A DNA stretch of 27,978 nucleotides from RZYP01 sp964386405 (GTDB lineage Bacteria; Bacillota; Negativicutes; Acidaminococcales; Acidaminococcaceae), in assembly GCA_964386405.1 (NCBI GenBank), contig CAYLRW010000014.1:1-27978 (forward strand). The letters are read 5' to 3'. This document shows, piece after piece, positions 1-7,203 of the stretch (within the stretch, counting starts at the first letter, position 1; the number at the start of each line of letters is the position of its first letter). The notes under the pieces were generated by a model that had not been told where the DNA came from, searched no databases, and was given only the letters and a program-made list of their open reading frames with translations. Made by a program: the position numbers and the translations under genes.

Positions 1-20
1 ATAATTACTTTAATTAAAAT

Positions 21-54
21 AGAACCAAGGATTAATTTCCTTGGTTCTATTTTT
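21..54 (+). terminator. Intrinsic terminator of a gene left of the window
   Basis: Arms AGAACCAAGG (21-30) and CCTTGGTTCT (39-48) form a perfect 10-bp stem with an 8-nt loop, followed by ATTTTT. No coding region is visible to its left in this window, so it most likely ends a gene that lies before base 1. Confidence 0.85.
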
Positions 55-146
55 AAAATATTAGCACATCAACATGAATTATTAATAATTATAATAAATA
101 CAGCTCACTGCGGTAACAAAGAAAACACAAGTGGTGGACTCTGTCC

Positions 147-175
147 TTGTTTCTCTTCACCGCTTGTATTACAAT
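147..175 (+). promoter_or_regulatory. Candidate sigma-A promoter of the flavodoxin/TetR genes
   Basis: TTGTTT (147-152), a 17-bp spacer and TACAAT (170-175) lie about 40 bp ahead of the flavodoxin-like gene. The -10 is good and the -35 is weak. The -10 is embedded in the 13-bp palindrome at 168-180, so a bound repressor there would block transcription. Confidence 0.45.
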
Positions 176-180
176 GTAAT
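168..180. promoter_or_regulatory. Perfect palindrome over the -10, candidate TetR operator
   Basis: ATTACA-A-TGTAAT is a perfect 6-1-6 inverted repeat overlapping the candidate -10 and lying just upstream of a gene pair that includes a TetR-family regulator. TetR-family repressors usually bind palindromes in their own promoters, so autoregulation is the simplest reading. The assignment is inference from position; I found no second perfect copy in the window. Confidence 0.4.
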
Positions 181-217
181 CGAAATCAGGGTTTAAGCGA
201 AGGAGGTTTGTTGAATC

Positions 218-607
218 ATGCAAGTATATTATTTTACGAGGACGGGCAGAAGCAAACAGGTCGCTGAAGAATTGGCAGAGCGCTATGAGACTAAGGCGCA
301 GGAAATTGCGGATGACGTTAATTGGCAGGGAGCTATGGGCTATCTGAAAGCAGGCTATGAGTCTTTTAGAAAAGAAACGCGGCCGGCAAGATATAACAAA
401 CCGACTGCTGATGAAGAATTGATACTGGTCTTCCCTGTTTGGGCCGGCACCTTTCCGCCTGCGGTCAGGACTTTTCTGGAAAGGGAAGGCAGGAAGAAAG
501 TTATCTGCATGCCAACTTCCATCGGCAGCAAATTGAATGACAGGGAAGGGTTTATCAAGGTCATTGATCTTGTAGGCAAGACAATTTCGACGCCTGAGAA
601 TATTTGA
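218..607 (+). CDS. Small flavodoxin-like protein
   Basis: 129 residues, cytosolic, no signal peptide. The N-terminus has the flavodoxin pattern: a short beta strand (VYYF) followed by a T-R-T-G-R-S loop, which matches the FMN phosphate-binding loop (T/S-x-T-G-x-T/S). A second flavodoxin-like element, FPVWAGTFPPAVRTFLE, lies near residues 72-88, where the family has its isoalloxazine-contacting W/Y loop. The protein is shorter than classical flavodoxins (about 140-180 residues). The start is fixed by AAGGAGGT about 10 bases upstream of the ATG. It precedes a TetR gene by 60 bp, and a radical SAM gene follows; an electron-donor role for that enzyme is an inference from proximity. The physiological partner is unknown. 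Confidence 0.8.
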   Translation: MQVYYFTRTGRSKQVAEELAERYETKAQEIADDVNWQGAMGYLKAGYESFRKETRPARYNKPTADEELILVFPVWAGTFPPAVRTFLEREGRKKVICMPTSIGSKLNDREGFIKVIDLVGKTISTPENI

Positions 608-667
608 TTGGGTATATAATAATGACAAGGGGCAATTGGCAACAAGGGCATGAAAGAAGGAAGCGCG

Positions 668-1264
668 ATGGTTACTGCAAAACAAGGCTATTTATCTGTG
701 CCGACCAAGACAGCACTGGCCGACAGCTTAAAGGAATTGCTGCAGAAAACTTCCTTTGAAAAAATCACTATCCAGGACATTACGAAAAACGCTGGTGTGA
801 TTCGTCCGACCTTCTATAAGCATTTTGCTGACAAGTACGCCTTGCTGGAATGGATTTTTACTAATGAAATCATCGAGCCAACGATACCGCTGATTGAAGA
901 CGATATGCTGAAAGAAGCAATTGATCTGATGCTGCGCCAGATTGAGCGGAATTTCAAATTTTATGCTAAAGTTGCCCGCATTGAGGGCCAGAATTCTTTT
1001 GAAAAAATTGCGCTTGATGGTTTCAGCAAGTTGTTCTTGGAGATCTTTATCCTGAAGGATACCTTTGCGGCTAACGATTTCAAGCCGATTACGCCTGAAA
1101 TTCTTGCCAAATATTATGCCAATGGTCTTACCTTCATCATCATCAGCTGGCTGAGCGGTGAGCCGACAGTTACTGCGGCTTTGATCGGAGAGATTTATCA
1201 GAGGATAAGCAGCATCTCGATTAATGGCTTAGTAAAGACGAATGGCGGCTACACTAAACCATAA
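668..1264 (+). CDS. TetR/AcrR-family transcriptional regulator
   Basis: About 198 residues. The N-terminal segment has the TetR helix-turn-helix: an FEKITIQDITKNAGVIRPTFYKHF-type stretch in which the GV-x-R-x-TFYKHF recognition-helix signature is clear, followed by DKYALLEWIF. The C-terminal ligand/dimer domain is helical and resembles the DhaS-like TetR C-terminal group; its ligand is not predictable. An ATG at 650 is in frame, but only the ATG at 668 has a proper ribosome binding site (GAAGGAAG, about 4-5 bases upstream), so I prefer 668. It is probably co-transcribed with the flavodoxin-like gene 60 bp upstream and may repress its own promoter through the palindrome at 168-180. It could also control the radical SAM gene downstream. 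Confidence 0.88.
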   Translation: MVTAKQGYLSVPTKTALADSLKELLQKTSFEKITIQDITKNAGVIRPTFYKHFADKYALLEWIFTNEIIEPTIPLIEDDMLKEAIDLMLRQIERNFKFYAKVARIEGQNSFEKIALDGFSKLFLEIFILKDTFAANDFKPITPEILAKYYANGLTFIIISWLSGEPTVTAALIGEIYQRISSISINGLVKTNGGYTKP

Positions 1265-1323
1265 TTGTATATATTTTACGAACATTTAGGGCAATTCATA
1301 TAACTGAAGACTATATTAAAGGC

Positions 1324-1356
1324 AAGCTGAATCTTTAAGGGTTCAGCTTTTTTTTG
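1324..1356 (+). terminator. Intrinsic terminator after the TetR gene
   Basis: AAGCTGAA (1324-1331) pairs with TTCAGCTT (1342-1349), followed by an uninterrupted run of T to 1355. It ends the flavodoxin/TetR unit. A weak promoter-like pair (TTTACG 1275-1280, TATAAC 1299-1304, 18-bp spacer) lies just before it. If that promoter is used, the hairpin would sit in the leader of the radical SAM gene and could act as an attenuator; this is speculative. Confidence 0.85.
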
Positions 1357-1406
1357 TACACTTTGGGTACAGAGTATTTCAGGTGTCTGATAGGAGGTTG
1401 GTGAGT

Positions 1407-2774
1407 ATGTCTAATTTAATCAATGGTTTTGAGAAGAAGGTCGTTGCGAAAATAGTTGATAAGATACTAAGCTGCGATAAAAATGAGAGAAGAAATTATC
1501 TGCTGAAGCTGGTTTCTTTTTCAGAAGAGATTGCTGGGTCTTTGTTTCAGAAGGACAGCTATGAAGATGCTAAGAAACTGATTTTGGCACCGGATGGTAA
1601 ATGGTTCAATTATGTGGAATCGCTGATCGCGGAGATCGACCATAATGTTTTGCGGACAACAGCTCTGAATCTGGGATTCGAGGCGGCTTATCTGGGCACA
1701 AGCGCAGTACACGCGAAACGCAAGGAGTATGGGTTCAATGTGCCGTGGGTTATCTTGCTTGATCCAACCAGTGCCTGCAATATGAGGTGCAAGGGCTGCT
1801 GGGCAGCAAAATATGGTCATAATCTCAGTCTTTCTTATGAAACTATGGACAGAGTAATTACCGAGGCTAAGGAGCTGGGTATTCGTTTCTTCATCTACAC
1901 GGGCGGCGAACCACTGCTGCGCCGCGATGATATCCTGCGACTTTGTGCTGAACATGATGACTGCTATTTCCTGGCTTTCACTAATGGTACCTTGGTCACG
2001 GAGAATTTCTGTCAGGAGATGCTGGAGGTTGGCAATTTGTCCCTGGCTCTGAGTCTTGAAGGTTTCGAAAAAGATAATGACGCAAGGCGCGGCAGGGGTG
2101 CTTTTCAGAGAACTTTGGCGGCAATGGATCTGCTGAAACATCATAAACTGCTGTTTGGCGCATCGGTCTGCTATACAAGAGCAAACCTGGAAATGGTCAC
2201 GTCGGATGACTTTATCGATCTGCTTGTGCAGAAAGGCTGCCGCTATAGCTGGTATTTCCACTATATGCCGGTGGGCAGCGGTGCCGTGAAGGAATTGATG
2301 CCTACGGCGAAACAGCGTGAATATATCTATCACCGGTTGAGAGAGATCAGAGGGGCCAGAGGCGGCAAACCTATTTTCGCGATTGATTTCCAGAATGACG
2401 GCGAATATATTGGCGGCTGTATCGCAGGCGGCAGGAATTATCTGCACATTAATGCCAATGGCGATGTTGAACCTTGCGTCTTTGTCCACTATTCGCAGGC
2501 CAATATCAAGAAAGACAGCTTGCTCCAAGCTTTGCAGCAGCCTTTATTCCTGGCTTACCGGGACAATCAGCCTTTCAACAGCAACCATTTGCGGCCATGT
2601 CCTATGCTGGAAAATCCGGAATTTCTGCAGCATATGGTAGCAACGACCAAAGCTGTTTCTACTGATTTGGAGGCACAGGAAGACGTGCAGGATCTCTGCG
2701 CAAAATGCAGTGCATATTCCAAGGAGTGGCAGCCGGTTGCTGACAAGCTGTGGGCGCAGTCTCACAATCAATGA
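1407..2774 (+). CDS. Radical SAM protein with cysteine-rich (SPASM-like) C-terminus
   Basis: 455 residues. A helical N-terminal domain of about 110 residues precedes the radical SAM core. The [4Fe-4S]/SAM motif CNMRCKGC is at C124, C128 and C131, and FIYTGGEPLLR is the family's GGE SAM-contact motif. The C-terminal part has further cysteines (GGC, EPC, RPC, DLCAKC), as in SPASM/twitch proteins that carry auxiliary Fe-S clusters. The preferred ATG is 9 bases after AGGAGG; the in-frame GTGs at 1383 and 1401 precede or crowd that site. The family is common in Firmicutes, but I know of no established substrate. There is no cobalamin-binding domain, so the B12 riboswitch after it belongs to the next gene. 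A flavodoxin-like protein encoded upstream could supply electrons (inference). Confidence 0.88.
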   Translation: MSNLINGFEKKVVAKIVDKILSCDKNERRNYLLKLVSFSEEIAGSLFQKDSYEDAKKLILAPDGKWFNYVESLIAEIDHNVLRTTALNLGFEAAYLGTSAVHAKRKEYGFNVPWVILLDPTSACNMRCKGCWAAKYGHNLSLSYETMDRVITEAKELGIRFFIYTGGEPLLRRDDILRLCAEHDDCYFLAFTNGTLVTENFCQEMLEVGNLSLALSLEGFEKDNDARRGRGAFQRTLAAMDLLKHHKLLFGASVCYTRANLEMVTSDDFIDLLVQKGCRYSWYFHYMPVGSGAVKELMPTAKQREYIYHRLREIRGARGGKPIFAIDFQNDGEYIGGCIAGGRNYLHINANGDVEPCVFVHYSQANIKKDSLLQALQQPLFLAYRDNQPFNSNHLRPCPMLENPEFLQHMVATTKAVSTDLEAQEDVQDLCAKCSAYSKEWQPVADKLWAQSHNQ

Positions 2775-2775
2775 T

Positions 2776-2805
2776 TTGACAAACTGCTAAAGCTAGTGTT
2801 ATATT
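2776..2805 (+). promoter_or_regulatory. Promoter of the cobalamin riboswitch transcript
   Basis: Consensus TTGACA (2776-2781), an 18-bp spacer and TATATT (2800-2805); TTATAT one base earlier gives a 17-bp spacer. The -35 begins 1 base after the stop codon of the radical SAM gene. Transcription would start near 2812, just before the riboswitch. Confidence 0.75.
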
Positions 2806-2828
2806 ACAGATAATTTAATAACGTAATG

Positions 2829-2975
2829 AACTAGGTGTGATTTCACTTAATAGAGAAGCTGGTGCAAAACCAGCACGGTCACGCCGCTGTATAGTTGAGC
2901 AACTCTCAATAATGTCACTGGGAAACTGGGAAGGCGAGAGGAGCGATGAAACTGAGTCAGAAGAACTGCCTAGTT
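2829..2975 (+). ncRNA. Cobalamin (B12) riboswitch
   Basis: The core of the cobalamin aptamer is readable: GCTGGTGCAAAACCAGC, then GTCACGCCGCTGTA, and the B12 box as AGTCAGAAGAACTGCC (2955-2970). P1 closes with AACTAGGT (2829-2836) against GCCTAGTT (2968-2975), eight pairs with one G-U. It sits between a strong promoter and an intrinsic terminator ahead of a TonB-dependent receptor gene. The expected logic for the family is that bound adenosyl- or other cobalamin favours termination, so the receptor is made when B12 is scarce. I did not derive the antiterminator pairing. Confidence 0.93.
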
Positions 2976-3017
2976 TAGTCTTTTTCTGTAGCCTACGAGT
3001 GATGGGGATAGGAATAT

Positions 3018-3038
3018 GGTATAACTATACCTTTTTTT
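3018..3038 (+). terminator. Weak first terminator-like hairpin after the riboswitch
   Basis: GGTAT (3018-3022) and ATACC (3027-3031) form a 5-bp stem with a 4-nt loop, followed directly by seven T. It immediately precedes the stronger hairpin at 3039, so the leader has two terminator-like elements in tandem. The short stem makes it doubtful as a terminator alone. Confidence 0.4.
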
Positions 3039-3076
3039 GCCTTTTTGCTTGTTAGCAAAAAGGCTTTTTTATTTTG
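3039..3076 (+). terminator. Riboswitch-controlled intrinsic terminator
   Basis: GCCTTTTTGC (3039-3048) and GCAAAAAGGC (3055-3064) form a perfect 10-bp stem with a 6-nt loop, followed by TTTTTTATTTT. It stands between the cobalamin aptamer and the receptor start at 3155, which is the arrangement of a transcription-attenuating riboswitch. Confidence 0.88.
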
Positions 3077-3154
3077 GTTCTTACTTTTTGATCTGTGTAA
3101 TCCGGATACATGGCGAAAAGATGAAGGATAATATATGGGAGAAGAGGTAGTTTA

Positions 3155-5149
3155 ATGGTTTCTGGGGCAAAAAAATTAAGTTATTTAATGGCAATGGTTA
3201 TTACGGGGGCAATGCTGATTATGCCTGTAGTACAGGCGGCAGAGGCAGAAGATGATGATCTGAATAGTTTTACAATGGACCAGCTTATTGTAACGGCTTC
3301 AAGAATCAAGACACATGATTTGAATACTGCTGCAGCTGTCGAGGTTTTGACGCATGATGAACTGGTGGCTACAGGCGGTACTAATATTCAGGAGGCACTC
3401 AAGTTTGGCACTGGGTTGTATTTTCAGTCGCAAGGCACAAAGGGAACTTCGCAAGGTACCATGAACAGCAAGATTATTATACGTGGTGTGGAAAAAGGTA
3501 CCTTGGTCTTGGTAGATGGGGTTCCTCTGAATCAAAGCGGCAGATACAACCTTGAGGATATTCCTACGGATTTGGTTGAAAGGGTGGAGATCGTGCGTGG
3601 CGGCGGATCCGTGCTGTATGGCTCGGAAGCAACGGGCGGTGTGATCAACATCATAACTAAAGGCAAACGCGAAAACAGCGTCAAAACTTCGTTTGGCAAT
3701 TACGGCCAGCAGAGTCATGCGCTTAATACCCAAATCGGCAAACTTGGTTTCAGCTATAGTTATGACAAGATTGGCAATATCGACAATGTTTCCGACCCTG
3801 CGGGCGGGCGTCCTGTAGGCAATTATTATACGATTACCAGGGGAGAACATAATAACTTCAACTTCCGTTATGATTTTAATGACAAGTTGTATTTCAGCAA
3901 TTCTTACAGTGAAAATAATGCCCATTATGTTTATCGTTATAAGCCGCAAAATGGTGCGGTGAATAAGGATGCCATCTTCACGGTGCAGACCAATTTATCG
4001 CAGCTGCATTATGATGACCAGTCTTTCAAAGCTATCTTGTCATATACAAATACGGATCAAAACAATTTTACGAAGGCTCGTAATAAGTCAGGGTCAACTT
4101 ATCTTGATACTAATAAAACTATTTCCAATGCTGGCTATAATGACAAAACATATGGTCTTGATCTGCAGAAAAACTGGAAGCTTGCAAAGGACGTGGCTAT
4201 TTTTGGAGTGAATGTCCAGCGCGACACTTGCGACTATAGTGAGGATTCTTTGACTGTGGCGACTAACAAATATACTTCGGCGTCCAGAGACTATTCCCGT
4301 AATATGTATTCAGCTTATGGGCAATATAATCACGCTCTGAATAACGCTTCTAATCTTATCTTCAGCGCACGTGAAACCTGGACGGGTTCTACCAAGGCTG
4401 AAGATATTGCGGGCACCAACTACAGCAAATTCACGCCGGAACTGGAATATATCAACAGACTGACAGAAAGTACGAGCTTTTACGCGAAAGCGGGGCAGTC
4501 CTTCATGATGCCAACCTTCTCGCAGATGTTTGGCTCAGGTAATATTATTGGTAATGCCGACCTCAAACCGCAGCACGGGACCCACTATGAAGTCGGGTTG
4601 AAGAAGAATGTAGATAATAAAGCTTGGCGTTTGGCTGTTTACAATTATGCGATCGACGATAGTATCGAGGCCAAATGGAAAAGCTCCGATGAAGCTACCT
4701 TTACCAATGAAGATGTCAAAAATACCGGTATTGAATTAACTTGTGATATTGATATGGGCAAGGGCCTGACCGGTAATTGGGGAGTTTCCTATAGCAATCC
4801 GAAAAAATATTCGACGATTACCGAAAATAACGTTACTACCGAAGGCAGATGGCGCGACTATTACGGCAAATTGCAGCTTAATGGCGGCTTAAGCTATACC
4901 AAGGATAAGTGGAACGGAGCTGTCAATCTGAATTACCTTGGCAAAAGAACCAGAGATCTCGACTCTGAGGAATCCATGAAACCATATTTATATACAAATC
5001 TTAATGTGGCCTACAAGCCTGATAAGAACAGCAAGGTCTTCCTGAATGTCGACAACCTGCTCAATAGGCAGGATATTACGACCAGTGCGGGTTCTACTTT
5101 CTACACTCTGGGGCGGAACTTCATGCTCGGCTATGAGCACACTTTCTAA
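3155..5149 (+). CDS. TonB-dependent outer-membrane receptor, probably for cobalamin (BtuB-like)
   Basis: 664 residues. There is a signal peptide with a probable cut after VQA (about residue 28), a TonB-box-like segment DQLIVTASR (43-50) and then the plug domain. Recognisable plug motifs are IIIRGVEKGTLVLVDGVPL, VERVEIVRGGGSVLYGSEA and GGVINIITKG. The rest is rich in alternating aromatic beta strands and ends in HTF, the terminal aromatic residue typical of outer-membrane barrels. The length fits a 22-strand BtuB-type receptor. The upstream B12 riboswitch is the main reason to propose cobalamin or a related corrinoid as substrate; the protein sequence alone would not decide it. The start follows AGAGG by 7 bases. 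No btuFCD, tonB or exbBD is nearby, so the periplasmic and inner-membrane steps must be encoded elsewhere. Confidence 0.9.
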   Translation: MVSGAKKLSYLMAMVITGAMLIMPVVQAAEAEDDDLNSFTMDQLIVTASRIKTHDLNTAAAVEVLTHDELVATGGTNIQEALKFGTGLYFQSQGTKGTSQGTMNSKIIIRGVEKGTLVLVDGVPLNQSGRYNLEDIPTDLVERVEIVRGGGSVLYGSEATGGVINIITKGKRENSVKTSFGNYGQQSHALNTQIGKLGFSYSYDKIGNIDNVSDPAGGRPVGNYYTITRGEHNNFNFRYDFNDKLYFSNSYSENNAHYVYRYKPQNGAVNKDAIFTVQTNLSQLHYDDQSFKAILSYTNTDQNNFTKARNKSGSTYLDTNKTISNAGYNDKTYGLDLQKNWKLAKDVAIFGVNVQRDTCDYSEDSLTVATNKYTSASRDYSRNMYSAYGQYNHALNNASNLIFSARETWTGSTKAEDIAGTNYSKFTPELEYINRLTESTSFYAKAGQSFMMPTFSQMFGSGNIIGNADLKPQHGTHYEVGLKKNVDNKAWRLAVYNYAIDDSIEAKWKSSDEATFTNEDVKNTGIELTCDIDMGKGLTGNWGVSYSNPKKYSTITENNVTTEGRWRDYYGKLQLNGGLSYTKDKWNGAVNLNYLGKRTRDLDSEESMKPYLYTNLNVAYKPDKNSKVFLNVDNLLNRQDITTSAGSTFYTLGRNFMLGYEHTF

Positions 5150-5177
5150 GGACTGATTAAAGTCCTCGTGAAATGGC

Positions 5178-5211
5178 AAAACGGCTGTCCCTGAACGGAA
5201 CAGCCGTTTTT
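5178..5211. terminator. Terminator between the receptor and the convergent nitroreductase
   Basis: AAAACGGCTGT (5178-5188) and ACAGCCGTTTT (5200-5210) form an 11-bp stem with an 11-nt loop and a following T. It lies between two convergent genes and can serve both, more strongly on the plus strand. Confidence 0.8.
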
Positions 5212-5239
5212 ACATCCTGAATAAATTATATCGTGGTAT

Positions 5240-5800
5240 CTATTTCCAGAACAATATCTGGGGTTCTCTTTTGAAAATTTCAATTGAAGCTTTGGACGGA
5301 TGGCCGATGATTATTGGTGCTACGGCAATATACTCCTGGGGAATACCGAGTTGTTCTTTGAGCTCTGGAGTATTGAGCGACATTTGCGCAAAGCCGATCC
5401 AGCAGCTTCCCAAACCAAGTGAATGGGCAGCCAGCATAATGTTCTGTGCTGCTAAAGTGCAATCGCAGGACGGGTTAGGCCCTGCCGGTTTGGCGAAGAC
5501 AGTGAGCAGCGCTGGAGCATGATAAAAAATATTAAACTCAGGATTATTGAAAAGCGGTCGATAACCTTCAAGATATGGCTTTGCTGAGATACTTGCGAGC
5601 AAATAGGCCTTGGTATCGTCAGATATTTTTTGCATTAGCGCTTTGTCTTGAATCACGCCAAAAGCCCAGGGCTGCACATTCATTGCACTTGGTGCCTGAA
5701 TGCCGGCTTTGATTAGTTTTTCGATGGTATCTTTGTCTACCGGTTCCTCTGTATAGAAGCGGACTGAACGGCGAGTATAAATTGCTTCCATTAATTCCAT
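5240..5800 (-). CDS. Nitroreductase-family FMN oxidoreductase
   Basis: 186 residues, cytosolic. The N-terminus MELMEAIYTRRSVRFYTEE is the nitroreductase signature with the FMN-contacting R-R-S-x-R; PSAMNVQPWAFGVI is the second conserved FMN/dimer segment and LGLGSCWIGF the third. The family uses NAD(P)H and FMN to reduce nitro compounds, quinones or other acceptors, usually as a dimer; the natural substrate cannot be read from sequence. The start is supported by AAGGAGATG upstream on the minus strand. It is monocistronic, convergent with the TonB receptor and divergent from the hydroxyacid dehydrogenase. Confidence 0.9.
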   Translation of the reverse strand: MELMEAIYTRRSVRFYTEEPVDKDTIEKLIKAGIQAPSAMNVQPWAFGVIQDKALMQKISDDTKAYLLASISAKPYLEGYRPLFNNPEFNIFYHAPALLTVFAKPAGPNPSCDCTLAAQNIMLAAHSLGLGSCWIGFAQMSLNTPELKEQLGIPQEYIAVAPIIIGHPSKASIEIFKREPQILFWK

Positions 5801-5839
5801 AGGATCATCTCCTTATTTTTCGGCTATCACTATAAATCT

Positions 5840-5868
5840 ATTATAAGTCATATCATAATCTTTGTGAT
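5840..5868 (-). promoter_or_regulatory. Candidate nitroreductase promoter
   Basis: Read on the minus strand: ATCACA (5868-5863), a 17-bp spacer and a perfect TATAAT (5845-5840), about 40 bp ahead of the nitroreductase start. The inverted repeat ATATCA/TGATAT overlaps the spacer and -35, a suitable place for an operator. Confidence 0.5.
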
Positions 5869-6087
5869 ATATAATATCTCGCCGATTTTGCTGACATATT
5901 TACACGGCAATTAAGCAGATGGCATTTTTGGGGGATTTCAACTGATGAGCTTGGATGCTCAGATGAGGGCAGTTTAGGCTGTCAGAGGCGCGCTGTTCCT
6001 AGATGCAGCTCTGGTTAAAGTAAAATGCAAAATTGTAATCGCAAGTGTTTGCAATGAGTATTAATGTTTTGATGCCAAATAGATTAT

Positions 6088-6116
6088 TTTACAATTGATA
6101 GCAATGAGCGTATCAT
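6088..6116 (+). promoter_or_regulatory. Candidate promoter of the hydroxyacid dehydrogenase
   Basis: TTTACA (6088-6093), a 17-bp spacer and TATCAT (6111-6116), placing the start of transcription near 6123 and giving a leader of about 48 nt. The spacer contains one copy of the GCAATGAG repeat. Confidence 0.5.
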
Positions 6117-6170
6117 AGAAGTAAATACTGTATAGCTGTATATTTAATCAGCATAAAAGGAGAGACAAGG

Positions 6171-7124
6171 ATGACTGCTAAAAAAAGAATTGTTGGTGTT
6201 ATTGGTGTAGGGCACGTGGGAGCTCATGTTGCTTTTAATCTCGGTATGATGGGGATTGCAGATGAAGTTTTGCTGTGTGATAAAAATGAAGGTAAGATTA
6301 TCAGCGAACGTCAGGATTTGATGGATGCTGTCAAATTCATGCCGCACCGCGTGGAATACAAGCTCGCAAAATATGATGAGCTGAAGGATTGCGACGTGAT
6401 CGTCAACAGTACCGGTAATATTGCCCTTTGCGCTACCGGCAACCGCGATGATGAAATGAATTTTACTGCAGTGCAGGTAGCTGATTATATTCCGAAGGTT
6501 ATTGCTGGCGGGTTTCATGGTATCATTGTTAATATCACGAACCCTTGTGATGTCATTACCTATCTGATCGCGAAGAAGAGCGGGCTGCCGAAGGGTCACG
6601 TACTGGGAACCGGTACGGGGCTGGATACTTCGCGTCTCGTCAGCGCGATTGCGCAGCAGACCGGTCTTGAACATCATTCTTTTAATGCCTATATGATGGG
6701 AGAGCATGGCAATGCGCAAATGGTCCCCTGGTCTCTGATGCAGTTTGGCGGCAAGTCTTTGGCTGATCTGCAGAATGATCCGCGTTTTGTCTTTGACAAA
6801 GAAGATATTAAAAACAAGACGATCAAAGGCGGTTGGGTTACTTATCAAGGCAAGCAATGTACGGAATACGGTATCGCTTCCACAGCGGCGTCTATGGTTG
6901 CGGTTATTCTGCATGATGAACGCAAAATTATGCCAGCCAGCGTTCCTTTCGATGGTGAATACGGCGAAACTGGTATTTTCTGCGGCTGCCCGGCAGTGAT
7001 TGGTGCCAATGGGGTAGAGCAGGTCATGGAATACAATCTGCCTGCAGATGAAAAGGCAGAATTCAAAAAATGCTGTGATACTATCCGCACTAATATAGCC
7101 AAAGCAGAGAAACTGCTAGATTAA
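6171..7124 (+). CDS. L-2-hydroxyacid dehydrogenase, LDH/MDH family (L-2-hydroxyisocaproate dehydrogenase-like)
   Basis: 317 residues. The N-terminal Rossmann motif is IGVGHVG (about 11-17). Catalytic residues of the family are visible: LDTSR with the substrate-binding R155, and GEHG with the proton-acceptor H179. The mobile specificity loop reads GNIALCATGNRDDE. It lacks the Q of typical LDH or the R of typical MDH at the usual place and instead resembles the loop of L-2-hydroxyisocaproate dehydrogenase, as do the AYMMGEHGNAQMVPWS and GGWVTYQGK segments. It probably interconverts a 2-oxoacid and an L-2-hydroxyacid with NAD(H), in amino-acid or lactate metabolism. The start follows AAAGGAGA. 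It is monocistronic and ends at a strong bidirectional terminator. Generic L-lactate dehydrogenase activity remains possible. Confidence 0.85.
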   Translation: MTAKKRIVGVIGVGHVGAHVAFNLGMMGIADEVLLCDKNEGKIISERQDLMDAVKFMPHRVEYKLAKYDELKDCDVIVNSTGNIALCATGNRDDEMNFTAVQVADYIPKVIAGGFHGIIVNITNPCDVITYLIAKKSGLPKGHVLGTGTGLDTSRLVSAIAQQTGLEHHSFNAYMMGEHGNAQMVPWSLMQFGGKSLADLQNDPRFVFDKEDIKNKTIKGGWVTYQGKQCTEYGIASTAASMVAVILHDERKIMPASVPFDGEYGETGIFCGCPAVIGANGVEQVMEYNLPADEKAEFKKCCDTIRTNIAKAEKLLD

Positions 7125-7150
7125 TAGAGATAATTTATTGAATTAATGGA

Positions 7151-7184
7151 AAACCCCCGTGCTGCGAAAGCGGCACGGGGGTTT
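7151..7184. terminator. Strong bidirectional terminator with GAAA tetraloop
   Basis: AAACCCCCGTGCTGC (7151-7165) pairs with GCGGCACGGGGGTTT (7170-7184) around a GAAA loop: 15 pairs, one of them G-U. It separates the convergent dehydrogenase and symporter genes and has A-rich and T-rich flanks on both sides. Confidence 0.9.
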
Positions 7185-7203
7185 GATTATTAGTGGCTAA
7201 CTC

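Larger units (their letters stand above)
5801..6170. other. 370-bp divergent intergenic region
   Basis: No gene seen. It holds a minus-strand promoter near the nitroreductase, a short inverted repeat ATATCA (5850-5855) / TGATAT (5865-5870) inside that promoter, an inverted repeat GCAA-gtgt-TTGC (6041-6052), and the octamer GCAATGAG at 6051-6058 and again at 6101-6108, exactly 50 bp apart. The second octamer lies in the spacer of the dehydrogenase promoter. The stretch 5890-6010 shows nothing I can name. Confidence 0.6.

Noticed and set aside
77..90. Palindrome AATTATTAATAATT
   Set aside because: Pure A/T palindromes of this size are frequent by chance in such AT-rich spacers, and it is not tied to a promoter.
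89..685. 198-codon minus-strand open frame
   Set aside because: It is antisense to the flavodoxin-like gene and runs through promoter and palindrome; its translation resembles no family and the opposite strand has clear motifs.
1262..1277. Resemblance to the TAATTGTATACAATTA palindrome just after the TetR gene
   Set aside because: Three mismatches, loss of symmetry on the right side, and overlap with the stop codon make chance similarity likelier.
1521..2528. 335-codon minus-strand open frame
   Set aside because: Antisense shadow of the radical SAM gene, whose CxxxCxxC and GGE motifs are on the plus strand.
2837..3055. 72-codon open frame on the plus strand
   Set aside because: It lies within the cobalamin aptamer and its terminator and has no ribosome binding site; the RNA structure explains the sequence.
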